Shown here: positions 9,301 through 18,680 of the stretch, piece by piece | Layout of the letters: every line of letters begins with the position of its first letter | Position numbering within the stretch: the stretch's first letter is position 1 | Assembly: GCA_964019055.1 (NCBI GenBank) | Contig: OZ025221.1 | Coordinates: 9,885,106-9,949,105, forward strand | Origin: Anthopleura xanthogrammica | Taxonomy: Eukaryota; Cnidaria; Anthozoa; Actiniaria; Actiniidae | Direction of reading: 5' to 3' | Length of the DNA stretch: 64,000 nucleotides | Translations under genes and position numbers: made by a program | The notes under the pieces: model-generated | Told to the model about the DNA's origin: nothing | Seen by the model: only the letters and a program-made list of their open reading frames with translations | Database searches by the model: none

Positions 9301-11495
9301 GAAGACCCTTTCCATCTTTGATGTCCTACGCTGTCTAGTCGGTATAATCATTGAAAAAATCCCATACGACTTTCTCGAATTTCTATTACACTTATCGATA
9401 TTTCCTATACTGCGGAGATCTTTTCTCGGAGGAAAAAAACATCTGGAAGGGAAGCAGATAAAAGATATGTAGACATCACGCCATGTTGGGGTAACGTAGT
9501 AATTTGGGTCCCAAGATGGAGCTCTGTGAAACACCTTAAATTTCATTCATTTTCCGTTAACAAATTATATGTATTAATTTTTCTTATTTATAAAATAGTG
9601 AAATTACTTTTTGTTTGTAATTCTATGACTTATTTGATGGTCCATGCTGTGAACCCCATAATCATTAGTGATTCTCTTTTTGACACAAATTATCTCTAAG
9701 GCGCGCGACGCTACTGAAATTACAAAAATAATTAGCTAAACAGGAACTTGAAATCATATCATATTTTACATCCTACGATCGACCTTGGAACGCTCATGCT
9801 TTAGGCTCTTGGCAGCGCTATCTTGAGCATTTAATTTGCTGTCCAACCTTCTGCAAATAGTAATTACCATCCTAGACTAGATAAGATTACCAGGAAAAGG
9901 TTAATGACATCTTAATCATACTTGATTCGACCGATGTATGTCGTGTATATTAGAGCGTTGGATTTGCTATGGCTCGTAGGATTCTATAATATTGGAAGTT
10001 TCGTACTTTGTTTTGAAAACGATGGCAGCTTAGTAACGCTAGATGATAAAAACAATAGCAATAAGATCAATTATAATAGAAGATTGAAAACAATCAATCA
10101 AAAGCATAACTTCCTAGACGAAATTAATTAAGTTTCTGAATGTACAAAAACTTCTTTATTACTCTTATTATCGCATGAATAAACTAAATTACGCCTTTTA
10201 TTGGTCTTCGTAGCAATAGTGACCTTGAATATGTAATTCTGTTGAATAAATTCTGGAGTTATTTTTATTTATATGATTGATCGATGAAAACAAGGCCAAA
10301 AGTTTTCAGGAATAATTTGCTTGTATGCTGTTTCAAATTCAAATGCTTTTTCCACGCTTCGTTTATTAAGGCGTTTTATAGTAATTAATTTTCTATAATC
10401 AGGAATAATATTGCCAGTATTATGAAGACTACAGTACAATTGATCTAACTATATCATACATGTTGAAATGTCAATATATATAAAACGAGTAAAGCTCTGA
10501 ATAAAATTCGTTCTAGTCTCAGCAAAAAGAAAGGAGACTGAAAGCTTTTCAGAGACTAAAGAAATTTTTCAGTGTTGTGTATTTAGACTTTTTCACGAGT
10601 AATCTTGAGGGTAACTTAGGAAAATATAAGAAAATGTATTGTTTCACTTAGGTATTGAGCCTTGTGGAAATACCTGCTGCTGCAGTGGATCTCGAGTGTC
10701 GATGTCATACGATATGAAACAACAGGAAGGAGGAGTATTCTGCTGCTGGGAGAGTTATACCCTTGCACTTGTAGGGTTTAGGATCCTTGAGGAAAGCCGT
10801 TTTTCGCTTTTACAATAGCATAATAGCCAAGCTTGTATACGAGTGAATATTTAATGAAAAGCAGTTGTAAAGAGCACTTGTATCTCGTATTGTGATATAC
10901 ATGTTTGCTTGTACAAAAACAATAGAATAGAAGAGCTTAGAACGAACCAAGGAATATTGGAGATATGTTTGCAAATAACACTGCTTTTAAGCTCAAACTT
11001 ACACAAAATAATCCTATTATAACCTGGTTTATGTATATTGGATCATAAGTTTGGAAACTTTGAATACTTCGTAATGAATACACAATAAATACTTACATAA
11101 GAGATCATAGTCTTGTTGAAAGCTGCAGCATTCTTGGCAGCCATCTTGCAATGGCATCCTGGACCTATGAACGCCGTAAGATTACGATGAATCATGTTTA
11201 TTTGGTGCCTTAAAGTTGTAAACTCATTGCATTTTGTATCTTTCCACACGAAAGTTAAATTATCATTTGGTAAAAGGTCTTTCCTCTCGTTTATGTCTTT
11301 CACGGCCAACGTGATCGCAGCGGCATACTTCTGTCCACTATAGTAAGTATTTCTAATGAGAAAATCCACATTTTCGTAGGGAATCAGAAGACCTAGTTTG
11401 TATTCCTTTCCATTAACATGGCTTGATGAAAATGAGAAAACCACTATTATAAAGAATAGTGTTTTCATCCCTTCAAAGATGTCCAAAGTTCTCAA
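186..11495 (-). CDS. Receptor guanylate cyclase, gene A (partial, runs off left edge)
   Basis: Multi-exon gene read from right to left. Exons: 11097-11495, 8096-8423, 7643-7808, 6478-6640, 5605-5737, 5156-5221, 4600-4773, 4366-4444, 2570-2687, 2086-2169, 1518-1595, 1062-1166, 912-983, 678-837, 186-335. Total 2,275 nt, open throughout and ending in phase 1. The product has a signal peptide, an extracellular ANF-receptor-like ligand domain, a single transmembrane helix near residues 478-500, and most of a kinase-homology domain. By family knowledge the missing part should be the linker helix and a GTP-to-cGMP cyclase domain in the cytosol. The exon phases equal those of gene B at every shared junction. 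The domain has HGNLKSSN and DYG where active kinases have HRD and DFG, so it is a pseudokinase, as usual for this family. The ligand is unknown. Sure of family; start codon and exon 4 acceptor less certain. Confidence 0.93.
678..837 (-). CDS. Gene A exon 14: pseudokinase catalytic-loop equivalent
   Basis: [15 protein letters not shown] and LKITDYGL replace the HRD and DFG motifs, typical of the catalytically dead kinase-homology domain. Donor GTACGA, phase 1. Confidence 0.95.
912..983 (-). CDS. Gene A exon 13: kinase-homology domain
   Basis: A 72-nt exon, [20 protein letters not shown] then DVVK; same length as gene B exon 13. Donor GTAACG. Confidence 0.93.
1062..1166 (-). CDS. Gene A exon 12: kinase-homology domain
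   Basis: A 105-nt exon, [16 protein letters not shown] and [13 protein letters not shown], nearly identical to gene B exon 12. TAG acceptor and an AG/GTAATT donor. Confidence 0.95.
1318..1457. mobile_element. GC-rich foldback element (gene A intron 11)
   Basis: Imperfect arms about 60 bp: GCGCAAGCGCAT..GTGCGCCGT..TTGACGTCCTC-ACAGGACG on the left, complement on the right, around an 18-bp centre. GC-rich against AT-rich surroundings. Confidence 0.6.
1518..1595 (-). CDS. Gene A exon 11: kinase-homology domain
   Basis: A 78-nt exon reading [20 protein letters not shown] then LEAKQ. Same length as gene B exon 11. Thr-Arg occupies the place of the usual ATP-site lysine region. Confidence 0.9.
1774..1912. 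mobile_element. 140-bp foldback MITE, copy 1 (gene A intron 10)
   Basis: Arms AGCAGTTCAATTTGGA-GGCAAAACA and their complement, bounded by TATAAACCCCTT and GGGGTCTATAG. Another copy lies inverted at 62290-62428. Confidence 0.8.
2086..2169 (-). CDS. Gene A exon 10: start of kinase-homology domain
   Basis: An 84-nt phase 0-0 exon of 28 codons, acidic then SVAHYK. It matches gene B exon 10 in place and ending (TIGKYK). Donor GTAATA. Confidence 0.82.
2225..2510 (+). repeat. 57-bp-unit element, copy 1 (gene A intron 9)
   Basis: Leader with GGGTTTTTCTCTAGGTTCTC and TTTCCTCTCTCC, then about three tandem units of GATCAGCCCAGAGGTTGTTT / CAGGGTTTGATCTGTGAGTT / AGCCGTGCCCTGACTTA. Same family at 6945, 28874 and 57939. 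Confidence 0.85.
2570..2687 (-). CDS. Gene A exon 9: cytoplasmic juxtamembrane segment
   Basis: [20 protein letters not shown] then a basic/Ser stretch ending [10 protein letters not shown]. The WKI-[DE]-Y block is diagnostic of receptor guanylate cyclases. Donor GTAAGT, phase 0. Confidence 0.92.
2781..4260. repeat. 142-bp tandem array, about 10.4 copies
   Basis: The word TAACTGCAG recurs at 2781, 2923, 3065, 3207, 3349, 3491, 3633, 3775, 3917, 4059 and 4201, an exact 142-bp period. Each unit holds (AAT)n, its inverse (ATT)n, a T9 tract and A16-17. Units 1-2 have AAATATAAT where units 3-11 have GAATATAAT; otherwise I see no differences. Lies in gene A intron 8. Confidence 0.97.
4366..4444 (-). 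CDS. Gene A exon 8: transmembrane helix
   Basis: A 79-nt exon whose product, [20 protein letters not shown] then IAILFRYF, is one hydrophobic helix followed by Arg. Length and phase are identical to gene B exon 8. Confidence 0.93.
4600..4773 (-). CDS. Gene A exon 7: end of ligand domain, juxtamembrane cysteines
   Basis: Encodes [16 protein letters not shown], the membrane-proximal Pro-rich/Cys pair typical of natriuretic-peptide-type receptors. CTGCAG acceptor, GTTCGT donor, phase 1 to 1. Confidence 0.92.
5156..5221 (-). CDS. Gene A exon 6: ligand domain
   Basis: A 66-nt exon encoding [20 protein letters not shown], the family's Asp-x-Asn-Gly-Asp block. Same length and phases as gene B exon 6. 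Donor GTATGC. Confidence 0.9.
5376..5600. repeat. Diverged tandem duplication beside gene A exon 5
   Basis: TGTTCAATGGCCCAATGGCC near 5385 and TGTTCAGTGGCCCAATGACC near 5523, and TTTCACAACCTGCACG near 5471 and 5567, show two imperfect copies. The second copy runs into the exon 5 donor. Confidence 0.6.
5605..5737 (-). CDS. Gene A exon 5: ligand domain
   Basis: [20 protein letters not shown] matches [20 protein letters not shown] of gene B. Same length (133 nt) and phases (0 to 1), with a GTAAGT donor. Confidence 0.93.
5846..6005. mobile_element. GC-rich foldback element (gene A intron 4)
   Basis: TTTCGTATAAGCGTGAAAAG..CACGGCA at left against TTTTCGTATGACTATGAAAA..ACGGCAC reversed from the right. 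A local GC-rich island with repeated CACGGC/GCCGTG. Confidence 0.5.
6478..6640 (-). CDS. Gene A exon 4: ligand domain
   Basis: Carries [15 protein letters not shown] and [11 protein letters not shown], aligned to [14 protein letters not shown] and [10 protein letters not shown] of gene B. The acceptor is inferred as the AG ending a T-rich tract at 6641; another AG lies 25 bases further in. Donor GTATCT, phase 0. Confidence 0.82.
6945..7205 (+). repeat. 57-bp-unit element, copy 2 (gene A intron 3)
   Basis: Four tandem 57-bp units with a short leader (CAGCAAAACCCGATATGCTA). Units 2 and 3 are almost identical. Confidence 0.88.
7369..7612. mobile_element. CGGATCCAGG-ended inverted-repeat element (gene A intron 3)
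   Basis: Left GGGCGGATCCAGG with a G-rich tract; right GACCCTCCCCCTGTATCCAC, roughly its complement. A common end type of invertebrate MITEs. Confidence 0.45.
7643..7808 (-). CDS. Gene A exon 3: ligand domain
   Basis: Reads [20 protein letters not shown] then [11 protein letters not shown], aligned with the same block in gene B exon 3. CAG acceptor, GTAAGC donor, phase 1 to phase 2. Twelve nt shorter than its paralogue. Confidence 0.92.
7858..8010. repeat. (GAAT)n then (GGAT)n microsatellite (gene A intron 2)
   Basis: About 19 GAAT-type then 19 GGAT-type tetramers, with mixed units at the join. Confidence 0.97.
8096..8423 (-). CDS. Gene A exon 2: ligand domain
   Basis: Begins [10 protein letters not shown] after a CAG acceptor and carries [11 protein letters not shown] and [10 protein letters not shown], matching gene B exon 2. 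Donor GTGAGT in phase 1. It is 18 nt longer than the gene B exon (328 versus 310), the extra residues lying near the basic end. Confidence 0.92.
8424..11096. other. Gene A intron 1
   Basis: Apart from the TIR element at 8489-8711 it is AT-rich DNA with no supported exon. An ORF at 9283-9546 has no family resemblance or splice context I can support. Confidence 0.7.
8489..8711. mobile_element. GTTGC-rich TIR element (gene A intron 1)
   Basis: Left GAGCAATTTTCTCTGGAATT then TGTCTCACAACGGCGTTGCG; the right arm reversed matches with few changes. About 223 bp; no coding. Confidence 0.7.
11097..11495 (-). CDS. Gene A exon 1: signal peptide and start of ligand domain
   Basis: Start either at 11495 (MRTLDIFEG) or at the in-frame ATG at 11468 (MKTLFF). 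The second gives a tidy signal peptide, [20 protein letters not shown], before [14 protein letters not shown]. The exon contains [17 protein letters not shown], the family's Gly-Pro-Gly-Cys loop, and ends after MISY at a GTAAGT donor in phase 0, exactly as gene B exon 1. Confidence 0.9.
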
Positions 11496-14069
11496 GGTAA
11501 ATAACGCTGAAGAAGCCTAGAGATGTTGCGAGAAATGTATCCAAAATACCTAGACTTTTATGGCAAGTAACTGATAATTCTTGGTTGTGAACATTCCTGA
11601 TTTGTACTCTATGAAGTTGAATATTCTGATCTTCACATCCTTGAGTGATTATGCGGTAGAATTTGATGAATCCGAGCAGACAGGATGCCAGAAATGCTCG
11701 ATGCTGACATAACACCGAAACCCTCTAGTTGTCATGTTCACAGTGATCCTGGTGCTTGGCAAAGCTGTCACTTGGCTCACAATGACCTTGATGTGACCTG
11801 TATTGTTGAAAGATAAATAAAAACGATGCCTTCGATTCAAAATCAATATCCGCAAGAATGACATGTACAGACTGGTCCTATAAATTTTGACCAAGAATAT
11901 TAAAATGTTAATACAATTTATTAGACGAGCGATTCCATCAAGGACAAGCCTGTTAAGTAATTCTTGACAGGTTGGTTGTCTAGAAGTGCAAACTGGTAAT
12001 TAGGCATATGGAACTAGCACCTCTGTAAATGTACTTCAGAAAGCGTTCGAGGGGTTTCTGAAGTGACGAAAGATGCGAGAAAATAATATAAGCATCGTTG
12101 CCGAATATTGCGCGTGTTCAAGAGTTCAACAAATGGAATTTTCATGGTATTTTTATCCAAACTCAGATACATGATACACCTCTGCACAGGATTAAATAGT
12201 GGAAAGAAAACAGGAAAAAAAACGCTCGAAAATTGTGGGAAGATAGGAGAAAAATACCAAAATCACGTAGCTGATTTGAAAGGAAGGACGGAAATGATTA
12301 TGGAAGTATTTTAGCTAATCCCTTTTTGTCAAATGGTTGTTTTTGTACGTTTACCTAAAGCTAGCGTAAGTGACATTCGCAGCCATTACTTGTCGATATG
12401 CAAGGATACGCATTCATGCCTTACTACAAGTTCTTCCCCTTCATTTTCAATCGTTGCTTTTACGACTCTTGTATAATATCTGGTCAAACAACCAAACGGG
12501 CATGAACTAAGCGAATCTAATATTCGTCATATTCAGCCCGTGGCAAGTCGTATCAGCTGCATGATATTCATCACTCCAGATGGAACTTTCTTTCAATCTA
12601 CTTAACTCACAAAGACGATATAATTTTTTAAAAGCTTGTATTCAAATTTCTTTGACGCGTATTTTCTTGTGTTTGTTGTCTTTTAAAAAGTACAAGAAAA
12701 GTGCTATTCTTTTAGGTATTGAACTATTAGCAGGTACTTGGCGCGAAACGCCCAGAATCAGGTGAAAACTGTACAAAATTTATCTTCAGCCTGATAGAGT
12801 CGGTAGCATTCACTGTAATTCTCAATTTTTAGACAATTATTAACTCACAAACTCACTTGGATATGTAATGTTTGTCAGAATAAGCACACATACATGAGCC
12901 AACACTACGAATAGCTTTATTGACTGATATAACAAAGGTTTTTAATACGATTATTGGGAACGCTTCCAATTCTTTTTCTTGGAGCCATTAGTTAAACAAC
13001 AGCTTCTTAAACTCTTCATATTGTGGATACCAAATTCTTGTGAGCCGAAAGGAAGAACAACTGAGTATATAGGTATCAGACGGTATTACGTATTTTAAGA
13101 AGGTGAACGGAATACGATCACTGAACAAAAGGAACGGAAGGTCAGATATTTCATCATTTTGAAACTCGAGCTCCAAGAAGAAAGACAAAAACTCACTAGC
13201 TCGTTGGGTATTCAAGATTAACACTCTGCACAGGTACACAAAGCCAAGATCATTTGGCAAAAACGATATTCAGAGCCCCCATCATATATTTCACTGACCT
13301 GATACGAGTTGTTGATGCGTACTCCAATCCGGACCGCTATGTAAACTAGTCGATGATGATCAGTAGAAGAATCACTCTACTCTTGTTTACTGGAAACTGG
13401 ACGATCTTTAGCTGGAAGAAGATAATAAATTAAAAATAATGGCGAAAATTGGTCACCCTTGGCTGATGGATTAATCCCAGACATAAGAACATCTCACTAC
13501 CAGCACTATGAAATGTAAATTAGAATTGAAATAATTACCGAGAAATAAGACGGTCACTTGATTAAAAATTAGAGCAAGTTAGAGTCGGTGCCTGTTGCTA
13601 TTTCTCCGTTTCGGCTCTTCTAATCAGTAGTTATACATACTGAGGCAAAGTTAGAAACACAACGCTTTACCAATACGACCGGCTGTACAATTGAGACTAC
13701 ATAAAGCGACAAGAATTTTGGAGCCAACGAGAACATCATTAACCTTTCTTAACTCGGACCCCTGCATAGCAGTGGTGGGCCAGATGCCCCATCGCTATCT
13801 CGAAACGTTTTTCCTCTAAAAAGGCTTTTGAGATTTTAGCATAAAATCAATCGTTTTACTTACTATGAAGCATATTTTGTACTACTCTTCGAGAATGTCT
13901 ATCGAAATGTCTATCTTACTAAATTCCTCACTCTATCCGGCACAGTTTTTATGATTACGTCACGTATTTCAGCCGTTACCATAGTTACCAAGCCTTCCTT
14001 GATTTAATAACTGAACCAGGCGAGGATTTGTTGTTCTTTTTATGTGATGTTAGAAGAGTCTTTCTCTCT

Positions 14070-14070
<1 letters not shown>

Positions 14071-14156
<86 letters not shown>
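14071..14156. repeat. (CT)n microsatellite
   Basis: About 43 uninterrupted CT dinucleotides. Confidence 0.97.
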
Positions 14157-14160
<4 letters not shown>

Positions 14161-14316
14161 TCATTCTCAGGCTTTTACCTTCAAACAGACGGCCTTCCTC
14201 ATTGGCCCTCATTGGCCCTCATTGTGTGTCAGACTCAACTCATTAAAACCTACCTCCTTGTACTATTGTCAGTATGTTGGTGATTACTTCGAACTTTCTC
14301 TACAACTTTGTCCAAG

Positions 14317-14373
14317 GCCAACTGTGCTGGCTGTGCTGGCTGTGCTGGCGCAAGAGTCCAAACACAGTTGGCC
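14317..14373. repeat. Small palindrome with triplicated 9-mer
   Basis: GGCCAACTGTG and CACAGTTGGCC flank three copies of CTGTGCTGG. Confidence 0.6.
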
Positions 14374-17135
14374 TTTTTATGGTAATTGCTCTAGACCATA
14401 ATTTATGGCCGATTATAAAGAAAAACAAAGTGCTTATTGTCCGTTGTGGTGTTCTGCCTCGCTAGTGACTCTATACTTCTAGCTATTATCGATCTTATTC
14501 CGCTTTTGTTGAGGACAATGATTGATTTAGTATTCTTGAAAAGAAAACAAATTTTTTTTTTACTTGTAATGACATAAAAAATGCTCGTTTACCGACAATT
14601 CGGTAATAACTCGATATAATCGATAAAAAGAAAGAGAGAAAAAAGAAAGAATGACAGAGAAAGAGAACATGCATAGAAAGATGACAGGAACGATGAGAAA
14701 AATGATTTAAAAAAAATGAGGAATCGCGTCCCAGTTGTGTAGATTCAAATTGGTTTACTTTGATCAAAATGATCGGAACCAATTTCACATTCGATTCTTT
14801 GCTCTTGCCGGTGTCGTGCAAATCAAACCCGTCGATCTTTATATCACCCTTGTACGTCTAATTATCAATGCAATGTTTACTCTCGTACCAACTTCTTTCG
14901 ATTAATTTTTATCATTCTTATCGAAAAGACTGAACTTTTCGAATATTTTGCTTCCAAATGGACGAGAAGGAAACCTACTAATTTGTGTAAAAAAAAAGGT
15001 TGGCGGCAACTGTACTCAATGATGTTTTGGACGATAGTCCTTCGTCGGGGAAAATAGAAAATATTCTTGAGAGTCTTGAGAGTAAATGGAAAATATTGTT
15101 AGTTTCAAATGATCGAGATCGATCAACTATTTGATTTCTTATTTTTATTTTCTTTTTCCATTCATTTATTTGAATCATATATCCCCCTGGATACCTAAGG
15201 TAGTTCTCTTTCAGTTTCTTCTAGAATATTCGATTTCTTGATTACGAAATTCAAACTCTTTTAATACACAAATTTTAAAATTAGAACTGATTATTCGCTT
15301 AATGAATTAAGCACTGAACCGGTGGCAGCATGATTATGTATACGAATGAACGCGATGTAGATTTTTTTCTGTTGATAAATCAAGCCCTTTTTAACGTTAG
15401 ATTCAACATACCTTGATCTCAAATAATCAATGCCTTCAATCTCATCTATTTACTCCAGTATCTGAAAACGACAGACATATTATGATTTGGCAATCGAATT
15501 CAAAAACAGTGTCTTCTGTTATGTATGCTACCTATTGAGAAATAGTTTGGACTTCAAGTACCTTTGCATAATGAATGAAGGGTGAGCATTAGAAGAGAGA
15601 GGAGGCTTTCGAATTCCCCACGCACGCCCTACTAAAACTGCTTAAAATAATAATGCCAAGAGTTCAGATCCACCCTCGTGTTTTATTACCAAGATGTTAA
15701 GTTGGAGTGTTTTACAACCATATATGAAAGGGTCACTATAGTATGACGTTTTAGATTAGAACCTGAAATAAATAGATATTCATTCGCACCTTTCTGACTT
15801 ATTTCTTATTTAAACAATTATTCGTTTGTATTATTGATAACAGTCCATTAGTTTGTTTTTGCTTGCTTCTTTAATTTTAACGATGAATAACTGAAAACTA
15901 GCTAGCAAGCTGACTAAATCCACCGAGCTGAAAAAAATTCCCGTCAAAATTTTTACTCTAGTTATCAGTAGAAACTGCTATGTTAAATTAAAAGATTTTG
16001 TGCAAACAAAAATCATTTTTTCAAATATATTATGCTATTTCTTGAATTGTATGATTTACACCAAGATCTCGCTATACTTCCGTTATTCATTAACTACATG
16101 TCTTTTCTTTTATAAATTCTTCATGAATTCTCTTTCAGAATTTAATGGAAGCCCCATTTTTTTCCGTGTCAAATCTGGCTAACACGTCGAAGAATGGTGT
16201 CTTTTTCCTTAATATCTTCGACAAACTCGCCATGCTCACTTAGTAAGTTACTGAATCAGCCAGAAAATCATTCAGCCAAACAAGGCAACAGTTAACCCAG
16301 TCGTCTCTCCTAATGATACTGGCTTGTCGAAATATAGTACACAAAAAAATATTTTCTCACCCACGTTCACTTTACGTTGTTTTGAGCCTTTGTATTATTT
16401 CGTAATGTCGCTGTAGTGGCGTATTGGGAAGAATGGATCCCCTAACGGTTCTTATTTCCAGTTCTAAAAAAGTCTAAAATTGAAAGTCTGAAACTAGATT
16501 TATTTTATTCAGTAAAACAGGAGAGCCCATTAACTAGTTCTTTCAATAGTTTATGATAATGGAGTTCCTGTGGTTTTGGCGGGAATTTTGGCGCCGAAAA
16601 TGTAACGCGCGCGTTTCGATTCCGCCTCTCTTTAATAATGGTTAAGTAAACATTAATCTCGCCAAATTTTGTCTTCGATATTCTTTTCATTAGCTATATA
16701 TTTTTTTATCCTTCAGTGACATATTTTGGTAGAATATTGCTTTTCACCTAATGAGTTTTTGACAAACATTCGGCGAAACGAGGAAAAAAATTTAAAACAC
16801 CATTGATCACAAATCAGCACAGTATGAATGCGTCTGAAAGCTCGGATCAAAACTTTTTTTTGTGTCAGACGCCATTTTGAATCTGATTGCAAAACTTGAT
16901 TAACTTTTCTCCCAGTCTCTCCCAGTCTCTCGGCTGTAAGATTTGACCGAGAAACGTCTGGATTACCAAGACTATCATCCCTGTCAACATGACTGAAAAT
17001 GAGTGGATCAGTCTGGCTAGACTGGCGTTCACACCGGCAGTATAAGGTGTTGTGTGTACCCAACTAGACCAGAATGCACTTTGTTTTTAATCAGTTTGTC
17101 GTGGATTTTGGACCCTGTTAGAGTTACTGTTCAAA

Positions 17136-17171
17136 GCCGCCATCAGGTTGGCCAACCAAACATGGCGGCCA
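17136..17171. repeat. GCCGCCAT palindrome 1
   Basis: GCCGCCATCAGGTTGG followed by CCAACCAAACATGGCGGCC. Confidence 0.6.
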
Positions 17172-17825
17172 CCTCTTTGAAATAATTGAAACATCTGTAT
17201 CACCAATTAAAAGGTTTTCAATGTTTTTACTACATAAAAGTCATATCAGTATAAAACTCAATTTTACTAGTTAGACCAAAAGATGATTGGTTTTAATTCA
17301 AAGGATGAATGAATGAAAGCAGTTACAGCAAAAAAACTGGCAATGAATTAGAAGTTTTCATTTAGCTTCTCCAACATGTAGTCGCGGTGTTTTCAAAAAG
17401 GGCTCTCTAATTTCATTTCCGTTGAGGAAATTATTTCATTATGTTTCTCCTTTCCTTCATTAGTTTATTCCAACATTAGAAACTATTGCCCTAAATTGGA
17501 AAATCTTTCAGCTTGGAATATGAAAATAGCATTCTAAATTACGCCTGAAAATTTGAGATTCGAGTTCGACTAATGAGAATAGGGCATGTTGTTCGACTTA
17601 CTTATTGATAAATAAAATATCTTTCTTCGGTCTCCTTTTGTTTGGTTTATACATGAAAAGAAACATAATGTCTGAAACAAATGAACTTTCTTAGTTCATA
17701 TTCCTGTTTTGATAATTCGTTTCCTGAGGGTCTGAATTGGGGGGTGGGGTGATTCAAGCTGTCAGTTAAAATCAGGGCATTTATCAGTTGTCGGTAAAAC
17801 CCCATTCAGTCCCTGTTTCCTATAC

Positions 17826-17974
17826 GATAGATCTTTACCGGATTCGCTTGGATGATCACAAAACAATGGTTTCAAGTCGAGGTTGGCCTTGATAAATAGA
17901 AGAATCAAGTTCAGTCTCGACTTGGAACCATTGTTTCGTGATCATCCAAGCGAATTCGGGAAAGATCTATTCAG
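17826..17974. mobile_element. Foldback MITE
   Basis: Left ATAGATCTTTACCGGATTCG then CTTGGATGATCACAAAACAATGG split by few changes; right arm is the complement. Arms about 55 bp, centre about 35 bp. Intergenic. Confidence 0.75.
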
Positions 17975-18648
17975 AAATTTGTACGGGAAAACTTGAAAAA
18001 ATATTAAGGTTTATGTGCACTTTCAAAATCGTTTTTTAGAGATGAGAATCGTTGATTTTGATGGACGGATAAAGATAATACTTAGGAGATAAGATTCGAT
18101 ACATGCACACATTGAAAACGAATGCTAACTATTCAGGCAATCGATACGAAACCTTGTACTTACGGCTGGTGTCGCCTGAGCTGTCTTGTACAATCTTTGG
18201 TACAAATCTAACAAAGGCGTCAACCCGACTGTTGGAAGATCTGACATTGACAAGAGAGAAGCAGGTCTGGCGAAGGTTTGGCGCGACGTATGGACTGAGC
18301 ATCAGGTGCGCGCACCAATAAAAACCAAAGGAAGCCCAAACAGCACTAAATCAAAGTTACAGCAAACAATGTGTTTTTCACGGTTGCTGTAAAAACATGT
18401 TCTTAGCCCGAAACTTGTTAAAACTTATTCATATATTTCAGTTATTTATTATTGAATATATATTATTATTAATCATTTAACACTGAATATACTTTGTAGG
18501 GGAAAACACAGAAAGCAGAAAAGAAATGACAACTGAATCCGCTTCACGACGACAGAAGTTGTAAATAACATCAAAACAGAAGTTATAAAAAGGTAAGAAA
18601 TTTGAGCATACATTTAAATGTAATATTAAATCCTTTAAAATTGACATT

Positions 18649-18651
<3 letters not shown>

Positions 18652-18679
<28 letters not shown>

Positions 18680-18680
18680 C
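18652..18680. repeat. (TA)n microsatellite
   Basis: About 14 TA units after CATTTACATA. Confidence 0.9.

Noticed and set aside
11515..11894. Minus-strand frames just upstream of gene A's start
   Set aside because: Likely 5' untranslated or promoter DNA; no similarity to gene B's upstream sequence and no signal peptide.
16575..16585. Perfect E2F-like site TTTGGCGGGAA next to TTGGCGCC
   Set aside because: Isolated motif with no gene nearby; expected by chance at low rate, so not called as a promoter.
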